Assembly: GCA_002426015.1 (NCBI GenBank)
Contig: DINS01000017.1
Span: 56,365-120,364 of the forward strand
Source: Flavobacteriaceae bacterium UBA5534
Lineage (GTDB): Bacteria; Bacteroidota; Bacteroidia; Flavobacteriales; Flavobacteriaceae
Direction: 5' to 3'
Length of the DNA: 64,000 nt
Part shown: positions 23,963 through 32,123 of the stretch, in pieces
Layout of the letters: every line of letters starts with the position of its first letter
How positions within the stretch are numbered: position 1 is the first letter of the stretch
Made by a program: the position numbers and the translations under genes
The notes under the pieces: generated by a model
The model's database searches: none
The model's input: only the letters and a program-made list of their open reading frames with translations
Told to the model about the DNA's origin: nothing

Positions 23963-25243
23963 ATGAATAAAAAATACTACACACTTTTGTCTGTTATTTC
24001 TCTAATAATCTGCAGCTGTGCAAATGATGAGAACCATCTAATTGAAGAGGAGATTGTTTTAACTGATAATATTGAGGTTTATAATTCAAATTTAATTGAA
24101 GATAGCTATGTTCTTGCTGTAGAGGGAGGAGGAACAGAAGCATATCTTTTAGACAAACAAGGTCATAAAAGATATACTTGGCAATTTGAAGACAATTTAG
24201 GCAATGATTTAGAGCTGTTGCCAAACGGACAACTTATCGGGATTTTTAAATCAGAAGCCCCAACTATTACTTATGGAGGGTATGGTGGTAAGATTAAGAT
24301 TATAAATAGTGATGGCTCCGTTTCTTGGGAATACGAATATTCATCCACTAATTACATTGCGCATCATGATGTTGAAATGCTTTCTAATGGAAATGTTTTG
24401 TTTTTAGTTTGGGAGAGAATATCTGCACTTGAAGCCCAATCAGCAGGTGTCAATACAACTGTAGATATATTCCCTGAAGCATTAATTGAAGTAAACCCAA
24501 GCACCAATCAAATTGTTTGGGAATGGCATAGTTGGGACCATATCGTACAAGACATCAATCCTAATGCGCTTAACTATGGTGTTGTAAGTTCTAATCCTCA
24601 ATTGATAAACATCAATTATAATATCGCTTTTACTAATGGAGATATCATGCATGCCAACGGAATAGATTTAGATGAACAAAGGGACGTTATTTTTATTAGT
24701 GTCAATGAATTTAGTGAAATTTGGGTCATCGATCATAGTACCACTACAGCTGAAGCATCATCCAATAGTGGTGGAAATTATAACAAAGGAGGAAATTTAC
24801 TTTATAGATTTGGTAATCCGGAAGCCTATAACAATACATTTGGTCAACGATTATTTTACAACAACCATTATCCAAACTTTCTCGAAAATAATGTCCAAGG
24901 CGCTGGGAATCTTCTTGTTTATGTGAATAGTTTTACCAACACACAATCGATTGTTTATGAATTGAATATTCCTGAAGTTTTTAATTTGCAACCCAATATT
25001 AACAACGAACCTTCTGTAGTGTGGAGCTTTACAGACGAAAACTTGTTTTTTGGTCGACTTTCTGGAGCAGTTAGGCTAACTAACGGAAATACTTTAATAT
25101 GTGAAGGTGATTATGGTTTTTGGGAAGTAACTTCTAATGGTGACGTTGCTTGGAAATATGCAAAATCTGACGCAGGTGATGTGTTTTGGAGAGGTTACAA
25201 TTATAACAAAAACTCCGAAGCCATAAATAATCTTGGTCTTTAA
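23963..25243 (+). CDS. aryl-sulfotransferase (ASST)-like beta-propeller lipoprotein
   Basis: The frame is open from 23780, but a natural lipoprotein start is at ATG 23963: NKKYYTLLSVISLIICSCAN with lipidation Cys about residue 19. That gives 426 aa. The body is a series of propeller blades (DGSVSWEYEY, VSSNGDVAWKY-like repeats) with a HDVEMLSNGNVLFLVWE segment, as in ASST-family proteins of Bacteroidota. True sulfotransferase activity is not certain. No partner gene is adjacent. Confidence 0.75.
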   Translation: MNKKYYTLLSVISLIICSCANDENHLIEEEIVLTDNIEVYNSNLIEDSYVLAVEGGGTEAYLLDKQGHKRYTWQFEDNLGNDLELLPNGQLIGIFKSEAPTITYGGYGGKIKIINSDGSVSWEYEYSSTNYIAHHDVEMLSNGNVLFLVWERISALEAQSAGVNTTVDIFPEALIEVNPSTNQIVWEWHSWDHIVQDINPNALNYGVVSSNPQLININYNIAFTNGDIMHANGIDLDEQRDVIFISVNEFSEIWVIDHSTTTAEASSNSGGNYNKGGNLLYRFGNPEAYNNTFGQRLFYNNHYPNFLENNVQGAGNLLVYVNSFTNTQSIVYELNIPEVFNLQPNINNEPSVVWSFTDENLFFGRLSGAVRLTNGNTLICEGDYGFWEVTSNGDVAWKYAKSDAGDVFWRGYNYNKNSEAINNLGL

Positions 25244-25247
25244 CCAC

Positions 25248-26225
25248 TTATTTTTTTCTATCAATAACGTAGTTAACCATTAACAATAAAGAATTTTTAA
25301 ACTCCGATTCTGGATAATTGTTTAAAATAGTTAAAGCCTCATCTTTAAACTCCAACATTTTTGTGACAGCATAGTCTAAACCTCCATGTGATTTCACAAA
25401 GTCAATGACTTCATTTACTCGTTGTTTGTCTTTATTATGATTTTTAATAGAATTAATCAACCATTTTTTTTCAGATTTAGAACACGTATTCAAGACATGA
25501 ATTAATGGCAAGGTCATTTTTTGTTCTTTAATGTCTATTCCTGTTGGTTTGCCAATGGCTTCATTACCATAATCGAACAAGTCATCTTTAATTTGAAACG
25601 CCATTCCTATTAATTCTCCAAACTTGCGCATGGTCTCCACATCAGGGGAATTTGGCCTTACAGATGCGGCTCCTAGACTGCAACAAGCCGCGATTAAAGT
25701 GGCTGTTTTTTGGCGAATAATCTCGTAATAGACCGTTTCAGTAATATCCAGTTGCCTAGCTTTTTCTATTTGAAGTAGTTCGCCTTCACTCATTTCGCGA
25801 ACAGCTACAGATATGATTTTTAATAAATCGAAATCGTTGTTATCAATAGAAAGCAATAGTCCTTTAGAAAGTAGATAATCTCCGATAAGAACAGCTATCT
25901 TGTTTTTCCACAGTGCATTTATTGAGAAAAATCCACGTCGTCTGTTGCTATCGTCCACCACGTCGTCATGCACCAAAGTCGCAGTATGAATTAATTCTAT
26001 AACAGAGGCTCCTCGATAAGTGCGCTCACTAACCTGACCATTATCAACCATTTTAGCCACCAAAAACACAAACATAGGACGCATTTGTTTCCCTTTTCGA
26101 TTTACTATATAATGAGTGATACGGTTTAATAAAGCAACCTTACTCGACATAGAAAGTAAGAACTTCTGTTCAAAAAGTTCCATCTCATAAGCTATGGGCT
26201 GCTTTATTTGCTCTACTATTTTCAA
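25248..26225 (-). CDS. polyprenyl (all-trans) diphosphate synthase
   Basis: 325-aa prenyl-chain elongating enzyme. The first aspartate-rich motif is HDDVVDDSNRRR (about 91-102), and the second is IKDDLFDYGNE (about 212-222). It probably makes the octaprenyl/heptaprenyl chain for menaquinone; the chain length cannot be fixed from sequence here. Length is normal. It converges with the ASST-like gene. Confidence 0.9.
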   Translation of the reverse strand: MKIVEQIKQPIAYEMELFEQKFLLSMSSKVALLNRITHYIVNRKGKQMRPMFVFLVAKMVDNGQVSERTYRGASVIELIHTATLVHDDVVDDSNRRRGFFSINALWKNKIAVLIGDYLLSKGLLLSIDNNDFDLLKIISVAVREMSEGELLQIEKARQLDITETVYYEIIRQKTATLIAACCSLGAASVRPNSPDVETMRKFGELIGMAFQIKDDLFDYGNEAIGKPTGIDIKEQKMTLPLIHVLNTCSKSEKKWLINSIKNHNKDKQRVNEVIDFVKSHGGLDYAVTKMLEFKDEALTILNNYPESEFKNSLLLMVNYVIDRKK

Positions 26226-26408
26226 AAGCTACTATAGATGAATTTAAAACTTAACAAACCTACTAAAAAAGCTGGTGAAAAGCTATTCAAAAAAGCCATT
26301 TGCACTTGAACGATTAAATTAGTTTTTTGTCGTTAAATTCGGATTAACTCTTAATATTTCGTAACTTGTCTAATTAAATTATCAATTAATTCTTTAAATA
26401 TCAAGCTT

Positions 26409-28052
26409 ATGAAAAAAATTACATTATTGCTTTTATTATCCTTCTCATTTTCTTTTGGCCAAGTACTGACCCAAGATTTTGAAGGCGGATTGACATTACC
26501 TGCTGGTTGGACAAACAATGACATCCAAGGAGGTGGTGAAGTTTGGACCTTTGCCACAGGCGGAGAAGCTGTTGGTTATACTCCACCAAATACTCTTTAT
26601 TATTCAACCGGATTACTAGTAGGTAATTATGCCCTTTTTGACAGTGATGGTTATGGAGGTGCTGGACCAGCGGAAAATGCAGCATTAGAAAGCCCTGCGT
26701 TTGATTGTTCTAGCTTAACTTTGATTGAGCTTTCATTCAACCATTATTTTACAGCTGGTTATGGAGGTATAGGTTACGTTGAAGTTTATAATGGATCTTC
26801 TTGGATACAAGTTGCTTCCTATACAGGAGCAAGCCAAACGAATTCTTCATTTGGGTTAGTAACTTTAGACGTAACAACTCAATTAACAGGCGTCACTAAC
26901 GCAAGAGTAAGATTTAGATGGACAGGAGACTACGCTTGGGGCTGGGCATTTGATAACGTGGTTGTCCAAGAAGGACCATCATGTCTTGTTCCTACTACCT
27001 TTACTGCTGGTACTGTCACTACAACATCTTTTGAAGTAAACTGGGTAGATACCAATACTGGTACACCAACATGGGAAATAGAATGGGGAGCAGAAGGCTT
27101 TATACAAGGTGCTGGAACACCAGTCACTGGTTTAACTGCTGCAACCTATAATTTTACACCATTAACAGCTGACACAACTTATGATTTTTATATCCGAACC
27201 AATTGTGGTGGTGCAGAAGGCGATAGTGAATGGGTTGGCCCTTTAAGTTTTACGACTCTTTATGATTGTAGTGGATATACAGGCCTGCCTTTTAGCGAGG
27301 ATTTTGATAGTGAAAATGCTTTTTTAACTTGTTATAGCGTTGAAGATGTTGATGCAAATGGCACAAGCTGGATACAACAATTTTTAGATTTAGATGGTGA
27401 TCTTTCAGATGAAAGTTTTGCGACAAATGGAGCAAATGCAACTGTAACAAAAGATGATTGGTTAATTTCACCTCCAATTAGCTTAACTGCTGGTAATACA
27501 TACAATTTCAACTTCAAATATAATGGGGCTAATAATGGTGCAACTAATCCTGCAAACGAAACGTTAACAGTTCTATTAATTGATGCTGCAGCTTCTACTG
27601 GAAATGTTCTTACAACATTATTTACCCAATCTGGTATTACACAAAATGGGGCTTTTGCTGATTTAGAAACAAATGCAACTGTACAAACTCCAACTTATGT
27701 ATCGACTGTCACGGGAGATTATTATTTGGCATTCCATACAACAACTCCTGCACCAACTGGTTTTTTACTTGTCTTTGATTATAGTATCACTGAAACACTA
27801 GGTGTTAATGATTTTGATACTAACACGTTTACACATTTTTATAACAAAGATGTTGATGTGCTGACATTAAACTCTACAAGTCTTGCTTTTGATAACATTT
27901 CAATATTTAATGTTCTTGGTCAAGAAGTTATAAATAGAAATCTATCTCAAATGAGTGAAACTATTGATATGTCGTCTTTAAAAGATGGTGTTTATTTGGC
28001 CAAAGTAACTATTGAAGGTCAATCGCAAACTATTAAACTTTTAAAACATTAA
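26409..28052 (+). CDS. exported multidomain protein with type IX secretion sorting domain
   Basis: 547 aa. It has a signal peptide (about 1-17) and a choice-of-anchor-J-like jelly-roll domain (about 20-190, beginning DFEGGLTLPAGW). A fibronectin type III domain follows at about 195-285 (TTTSFEVNW ... TYDFYIRTNCGG), then a second jelly roll (about 290-465). The C-terminal T9SS type A sorting domain (about 475-547) has ISIFNVLGQEVINR, KDGVYLAKV and a Lys-His end. It is probably exported to the cell surface; no catalytic motif was seen. Confidence 0.88.
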   Translation: MKKITLLLLLSFSFSFGQVLTQDFEGGLTLPAGWTNNDIQGGGEVWTFATGGEAVGYTPPNTLYYSTGLLVGNYALFDSDGYGGAGPAENAALESPAFDCSSLTLIELSFNHYFTAGYGGIGYVEVYNGSSWIQVASYTGASQTNSSFGLVTLDVTTQLTGVTNARVRFRWTGDYAWGWAFDNVVVQEGPSCLVPTTFTAGTVTTTSFEVNWVDTNTGTPTWEIEWGAEGFIQGAGTPVTGLTAATYNFTPLTADTTYDFYIRTNCGGAEGDSEWVGPLSFTTLYDCSGYTGLPFSEDFDSENAFLTCYSVEDVDANGTSWIQQFLDLDGDLSDESFATNGANATVTKDDWLISPPISLTAGNTYNFNFKYNGANNGATNPANETLTVLLIDAAASTGNVLTTLFTQSGITQNGAFADLETNATVQTPTYVSTVTGDYYLAFHTTTPAPTGFLLVFDYSITETLGVNDFDTNTFTHFYNKDVDVLTLNSTSLAFDNISIFNVLGQEVINRNLSQMSETIDMSSLKDGVYLAKVTIEGQSQTIKLLKH

Positions 28053-28073
28053 AACCGTTTTAATCTTATATAA

Positions 28074-28110
28074 TAAAAAAGAGCTACAATTTGTAGCTCT
28101 TTTTTTATTA
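28074..28110. terminator. bidirectional intrinsic terminator
   Basis: GAGCTACAATTTGTAGCTC (28081-28099) with an A-run before and a T-run after. It serves both the T9SS-exported protein gene and the convergent rlmN. Confidence 0.85.
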
Positions 28111-29148
28111 TGACTTATTTGCCAATTGCCCACAAGCGGCATCAATATCCTTACCTCGAGAACGCCTAACGGTTACTGTAATGTTATTGGCCTCGAGCAC
28201 GGATGTGTACATATCGATGGCTTTTGTATTGGCTTGTCTAAACTCGCCATCATCAATTGGGTTATACTCAATAAGATTGACCTTACTAGGTGCAAACTTG
28301 CAGAACTTAATCAAGGCATCGACATCCTTTTTACTATCATTGATACCTTCCCAAACAACATATTCATAAGTAATGATGTTTTTGGTCTTGGCGTACCAAT
28401 ATTCCAACGCTTCTCTTAAATCGGCTAACGGAAATGTCGCATTGAATGGCATTATCGACGTACGAACCTCATCAATAGCTGAATGTAATGATACCGCAAG
28501 TCCAAATTTGACCTCATCATCTGCCATTTTCTTGATCATTTTTGGCACTCCAGATGTTGATACAACAATCCGCTTTGGTGACATTCCCAAGCCTTCTGGT
28601 GACGTAATTTTGTCAATGGCTTTAATGACATTGTTATAGTTCATAAGTGGCTCACCCATTCCCATAAAAACGATATTGCTCAATGGCCTATCAAAATACA
28701 AACGGCTTTCTTTATCAATGGCAACCACTTGGTCAAATATCTCATCTGGATTAAGGTTGCGCATACGTTTAAGACGTGCTGTGGCACAAAATTTACAATC
28801 TAAACTACAACCTACTTGAGAGGACACACATGCTGTGGTTCGCTTAGCTGTTGGTATCAATACAGACTCTACAATCAACCCATCATGCAATCGAACGGCA
28901 TTTTTAACGGTACCATCGCTGCTGCGCTGCATTTGGTCAACTTTGATGTGGTTGATGACGAAATGGTCTTCGAGCATTTGACGCGTCTCTTTTGAGATAT
29001 TGGTCATATCTTCAAACGAATGTGCGCCTTTGCTCCATAACCATTCATAAACTTGATTGCCCCTGAACGCTTTATCGCCTTCTTTTACAAAAAAGTTGCG
29101 TAACTCATCTTTGGTTAATGCTCGTATGTCTTTCTTTTTTGTTTCCAT
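28108..29148 (-). CDS. rlmN: RlmN: 23S rRNA/tRNA adenine-C2 methyltransferase
   Basis: 346-aa radical-SAM methyltransferase that methylates A2503 of 23S rRNA and A37 of some tRNAs. The radical-SAM cluster motif is CSLDCKFCATA (about 113-123). The SAM segment is VFMGMGEPLMNYNNV, and the resolving Cys is near the C-terminus (DIDAACGQLA). Length is normal. Confidence 0.95.
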   Translation of the reverse strand: METKKKDIRALTKDELRNFFVKEGDKAFRGNQVYEWLWSKGAHSFEDMTNISKETRQMLEDHFVINHIKVDQMQRSSDGTVKNAVRLHDGLIVESVLIPTAKRTTACVSSQVGCSLDCKFCATARLKRMRNLNPDEIFDQVVAIDKESRLYFDRPLSNIVFMGMGEPLMNYNNVIKAIDKITSPEGLGMSPKRIVVSTSGVPKMIKKMADDEVKFGLAVSLHSAIDEVRTSIMPFNATFPLADLREALEYWYAKTKNIITYEYVVWEGINDSKKDVDALIKFCKFAPSKVNLIEYNPIDDGEFRQANTKAIDMYTSVLEANNITVTVRRSRGKDIDAACGQLANKS

Positions 29149-29220
29149 TGTTGATGCAAAAATAGATATTAGATGTTAGACAATAGCTGATAGTTAATAG
29201 ATTTTTTAGATTGCTGATTT

Positions 29221-29327
29221 TGCATTAGGGATTGAGGCATTGTTGGAGCTCTCTCGATTTTTATCGAGAAGCGACTGCCGAAAGCCCGACCCGAGTCCTG
29301 AACTTGTTTCAGGATAAGGGAAATGCC
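29221..29327 (+). repeat. structured ~107-nt element, copy 2 (possibly Flavo-1-type)
   Basis: Copy 2 of the element at 14226. The outer stem is GCATT (29222-29226) with AATGC (29322-29326), a compensated change from GCGTT/AACGC in copies 1 and 3. The inner stem pairs GGCA (29236-29239) with TGCC (29276-29279). The apical hairpin CTCTCGAT/ATCGAGA and the 3' hairpin TCCTGAA/TTCAGGA (29296-29314) are copy-specific. It lies between rlmN and the queA terminator. Confidence 0.68.
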
Positions 29328-29328
29328 A

Positions 29329-29356
29329 TAAAAAAAGCCTTGATAAACAAGGCTCT
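29329..29356 (-). terminator. queA terminator
   Basis: Stem AGCCTTG/CAAGGCT (29336-29342 with 29348-29354), five-base loop, and a seven-U tail on the minus strand, 22 bp past the queA stop. Confidence 0.8.
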
Positions 29357-29375
29357 TCTATAAGGTATATTGTGA

Positions 29376-30425
29376 TTAGAGGATCAACATTGCGTCGCCA
29401 TAGGTGTAGAAACGGTATTTTTCTTTCACGGCTTCTTCATAGGCTTTTTTCATGAAGTCATGACCTGCAAATGCCGAAACCATCATTAACAAAGTTGACT
29501 TTGGTGTATGGAAATTGGTAATCATACAGTTGGCAATGCTAAAATCGTAAGGTGGAAAAATGAACTTATTGGTCCATCCAGAAAACTCATTAAGAGTTCC
29601 ATTAGAAGACACCGAGCTCTCAATAGCTCGCATTGTGGTCGTACCTACTGCACAAACACGCTTTTTGTTTTTCTTTGCATTATTGACCTTATCTGCTTCT
29701 GATTGTAAAATGAATGCTTCTTCACTATCCATTTTGTGTTTAGATAAATCTTCTACTTCGACAGGGTTAAAAGTCCCTAAACCTACGTGCAAGGTCACTT
29801 CGGCAAAATCGATACCTTTTATTTCTAATCGTTTTAAAAGATGTTTAGAAAAATGCAATCCTGCTGTTGGTGCTGCGACTGCACCTTCATTTTTTGCGAA
29901 AATAGTTTGGTAACGTTCTTCGTCTTCTGGCTCTACTTCTCTTTTGATGTATTTTGGAAGTGGTGTTTCGCCAAGCATTGTCAATTTTTGGCGGAATTCT
30001 TTATAAGAGCCATCATACAAGAAACGAAGCGTACGTCCTCTTGAAGTTGTATTATCAATAACTTCGGCAACCAATGTGTCGTCGTCTCCAAAGTAAAGCT
30101 TATTGCCAATACGAATTTTACGTGCTGGATCTACCAATACATCCCAAAGACGTTGTTCTTCATTAAGTTCTCTTAATAAGAACACTTCGATACGAGCTCC
30201 TGTTTTTTCTTTGTTGCCATATAAACGTGCTGGAAACACTTTGGTATTGTTAAGTATCATCACATCACCTTCATCGAAATAATCGATAACATCTTTAAAC
30301 ATTTTATGTTCAATGGTTTTGGTCTTGCGATTTAATACCATTAAACGAGCTTCATCTCTGTTTTCGGCAGGATGTTCGGCTAATAATTCTTCTGGAAGTT
30401 TAAAATTGAAGTGTGATAATTTCAT
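29376..30425 (-). CDS. queA: QueA: S-adenosylmethionine:tRNA ribosyltransferase-isomerase
   Basis: 349-aa enzyme of queuosine biosynthesis that converts preQ1-tRNA to epoxyqueuosine-tRNA. Family segments are FNFKLPEELLAEHPAENRDE at the N-terminus, GAVAAPTAGLHFSKHLL in the middle, and VGLGTFNPVEVEDLSKHKMD. Length is normal. It is followed by its own terminator. Confidence 0.95.
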   Translation of the reverse strand: MKLSHFNFKLPEELLAEHPAENRDEARLMVLNRKTKTIEHKMFKDVIDYFDEGDVMILNNTKVFPARLYGNKEKTGARIEVFLLRELNEEQRLWDVLVDPARKIRIGNKLYFGDDDTLVAEVIDNTTSRGRTLRFLYDGSYKEFRQKLTMLGETPLPKYIKREVEPEDEERYQTIFAKNEGAVAAPTAGLHFSKHLLKRLEIKGIDFAEVTLHVGLGTFNPVEVEDLSKHKMDSEEAFILQSEADKVNNAKKNKKRVCAVGTTTMRAIESSVSSNGTLNEFSGWTNKFIFPPYDFSIANCMITNFHTPKSTLLMMVSAFAGHDFMKKAYEEAVKEKYRFYTYGDAMLIL

Positions 30426-30448
30426 ATAGTGTTTGTTTTTTCTTTTCT

Positions 30449-30475
30449 CGTCCTGAAAGTTCGGGAGTGAGAATC
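30449..30475. repeat. degenerate short palindrome upstream of queA
   Basis: CGTCCTGAAAGTTCGGGAGT ending in GAATC; TCCTGAA pairs with TTCGGGA (one G-T pair). Its ends resemble the interspersed palindromes near E2 and paaI, but this copy is diverged, so the family assignment is tentative. Confidence 0.45.
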
Positions 30476-30540
30476 TAATTTTTTAACAGGCTGCAAATAT
30501 ACAATCTGAAAATAGGGGTTGTCAAGTAAATGGCCGATTA

Positions 30541-31791
30541 TTATTGAGTAATTTTAAAACCGATGGATTTTAGGTCTTTCCAAAAGGTAGGATACGATTT
30601 TGTGACGACCATGGCATCTTCTATTTGAATGGAGGTTTTAAGTGCTAAAGGTGCAAATGCCATTGCCATACGATGGTCGTTGTAGGTAGTGATAGCCTCG
30701 CTTAAAGAGGAACTCATTAGTGACGCAAATAAAGTATTTGATTTTAGATGCAAGCTATCGTCTGTGATTTTTACTTGCCCACCAAGTTTTTCAATCTCGG
30801 TTTTGAGTGCCAACAATCGATCGGTTTCTTTAATTTTTAAAGTATGGAGACCTGTTAGATGGCATTCTAGACCCAGTGCAAAAGATGTTACTGCTATGGT
30901 TTGAGCAATATCTGGTGAATTTGACAAATCGAAGTTGATTGTGGACTGTTTTTTAACATTTTCTGATTTTTGAAGTGTTATCAAATTATCCTCAAAAGTG
31001 GTTATGACCCCAAAATGTCTGTACAAGTCTAACAAAATGGAATCTCCTTGCAGACTATTTTGTTTATAACTTGAAAGTGTGATTTTTGTTCCTATTTCTG
31101 ACAAGGCAATTATACTATAAAAATAAGAGGCAGACGACCAATCGGATTCTACTGTTATGGAATCTGTAGCTTTTGGTGCTGTGTTTTGGTGGACGATAAT
31201 CACATTTTCTTTAAACGACGTTTTCACTCCAATTTGATTCAACAATTCTAATGTCATATTGATATATGGCACTGATGTGATATCGCCTTCCAAAGTGAGC
31301 TTCAATCCGTTTTTAAGCTTTGGAGCTATCAAAAGCAATGCAGAGATATATTGACTACTCACATTGGCTTTTAAAGTTACTTTATCTTTTGTAAGTGTCT
31401 TACCTTTAATTTTTAGAGGTGGGCAACCATCAGTTTCTAGATAAGCTATATCTGCTCCCAATGAATTTAAGGCCTCAACAAGTACTTGTATTGGTCGCTC
31501 TTTCATGCGAGAAGAGCCTGTTAGCGTGATTTCTTTCCCTTCTTGTGTGGAAAAAAAAGCTGTTAAAAATCGCATGGCTGTACCAGCATGATGCACATCT
31601 ATAATGCTAGACTCTGACTTTAATGCTAATTGCATTACATTGGAATCATCAGAATCTGACAGGTTTTCAATTTTAATGTCTGGGTATATGGCCTGCAGTA
31701 GCAACAGTCTGTTTGACTCACTTTTGGAGCCAGTGATAATGACTGATGGGCTATCATTTTTGATTTTAGATTTATGAAGCGTTATTGTCAT
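30541..31791 (-). CDS. aroA: AroA: 3-phosphoshikimate 1-carboxyvinyltransferase (EPSP synthase)
   Basis: 416-aa sixth enzyme of the shikimate pathway, joining phosphoenolpyruvate to shikimate-3-phosphate. Segments seen: the substrate loop ITGSKSESNRLLLL (about 19-32), HAGTAMRFLTAFF, SVPYINMTLELL and the C-terminal KETDRLLALKTEIEKLGG and YNDHRMAMAFAP. It supplies chorismate to the pheA-tyrA operon in this window. Overlaps nothing; the MazG-like gene is 4 bp upstream. Confidence 0.94.
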   Translation of the reverse strand: MTITLHKSKIKNDSPSVIITGSKSESNRLLLLQAIYPDIKIENLSDSDDSNVMQLALKSESSIIDVHHAGTAMRFLTAFFSTQEGKEITLTGSSRMKERPIQVLVEALNSLGADIAYLETDGCPPLKIKGKTLTKDKVTLKANVSSQYISALLLIAPKLKNGLKLTLEGDITSVPYINMTLELLNQIGVKTSFKENVIIVHQNTAPKATDSITVESDWSSASYFYSIIALSEIGTKITLSSYKQNSLQGDSILLDLYRHFGVITTFEDNLITLQKSENVKKQSTINFDLSNSPDIAQTIAVTSFALGLECHLTGLHTLKIKETDRLLALKTEIEKLGGQVKITDDSLHLKSNTLFASLMSSSLSEAITTYNDHRMAMAFAPLALKTSIQIEDAMVVTKSYPTFWKDLKSIGFKITQ

Positions 31792-31795
31792 TAAT

Positions 31796-32122
31796 CTATT
31801 TCAGCTTTTCATTGTTGTGATGTCTGTCGTGATCGCGCTTTGTTTTCTTATCCATCTTTTTATCAAAAGCTGATTGTAAATCGATTCCTGTTTGGTTTGC
31901 AAGGCACAAAACCACAAACATGACATCTGCCAATTCTTCACCGAGATCTTTGTCTTTATCACTTTCCTTCTCACTCTGCTCACCATAGCGTCGAGCTATT
32001 ATACGCGCAACTTCACCGACTTCTTCGGTGAGTTGCGCCATATTAGTGAGCTCATTAAAATAACGAACGCCATGTGCATTTATCCAATCATCGACTTCCT
32101 TTTGGGCGTTTTTAATATCCAT
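31796..32122 (-). CDS. MazG-like nucleotide pyrophosphohydrolase
   Basis: 108-aa single MazG domain with the metal-binding EEVGEVARI (about 32-40) and GEELADVMFVVLCLAN (about 62-77). It probably hydrolyses a nucleoside triphosphate to the monophosphate as housecleaning. The tail is His/Lys-rich (KRDHDRHHNNEK). It lies between aroA and the DUF3857 genes with gaps of a few bp, so one transcript is likely. Confidence 0.88.
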   Translation of the reverse strand: MDIKNAQKEVDDWINAHGVRYFNELTNMAQLTEEVGEVARIIARRYGEQSEKESDKDKDLGEELADVMFVVLCLANQTGIDLQSAFDKKMDKKTKRDHDRHHNNEKLK

Positions 32123-32123
32123 G

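Noticed and set aside
26226..26408. Promoter in the 183-bp gap before the T9SS-exported gene
   Set aside because: TTTG at 26326 is present but the -7 region reads TATTTC, not TAnnTTTG, so the case is too weak to list.
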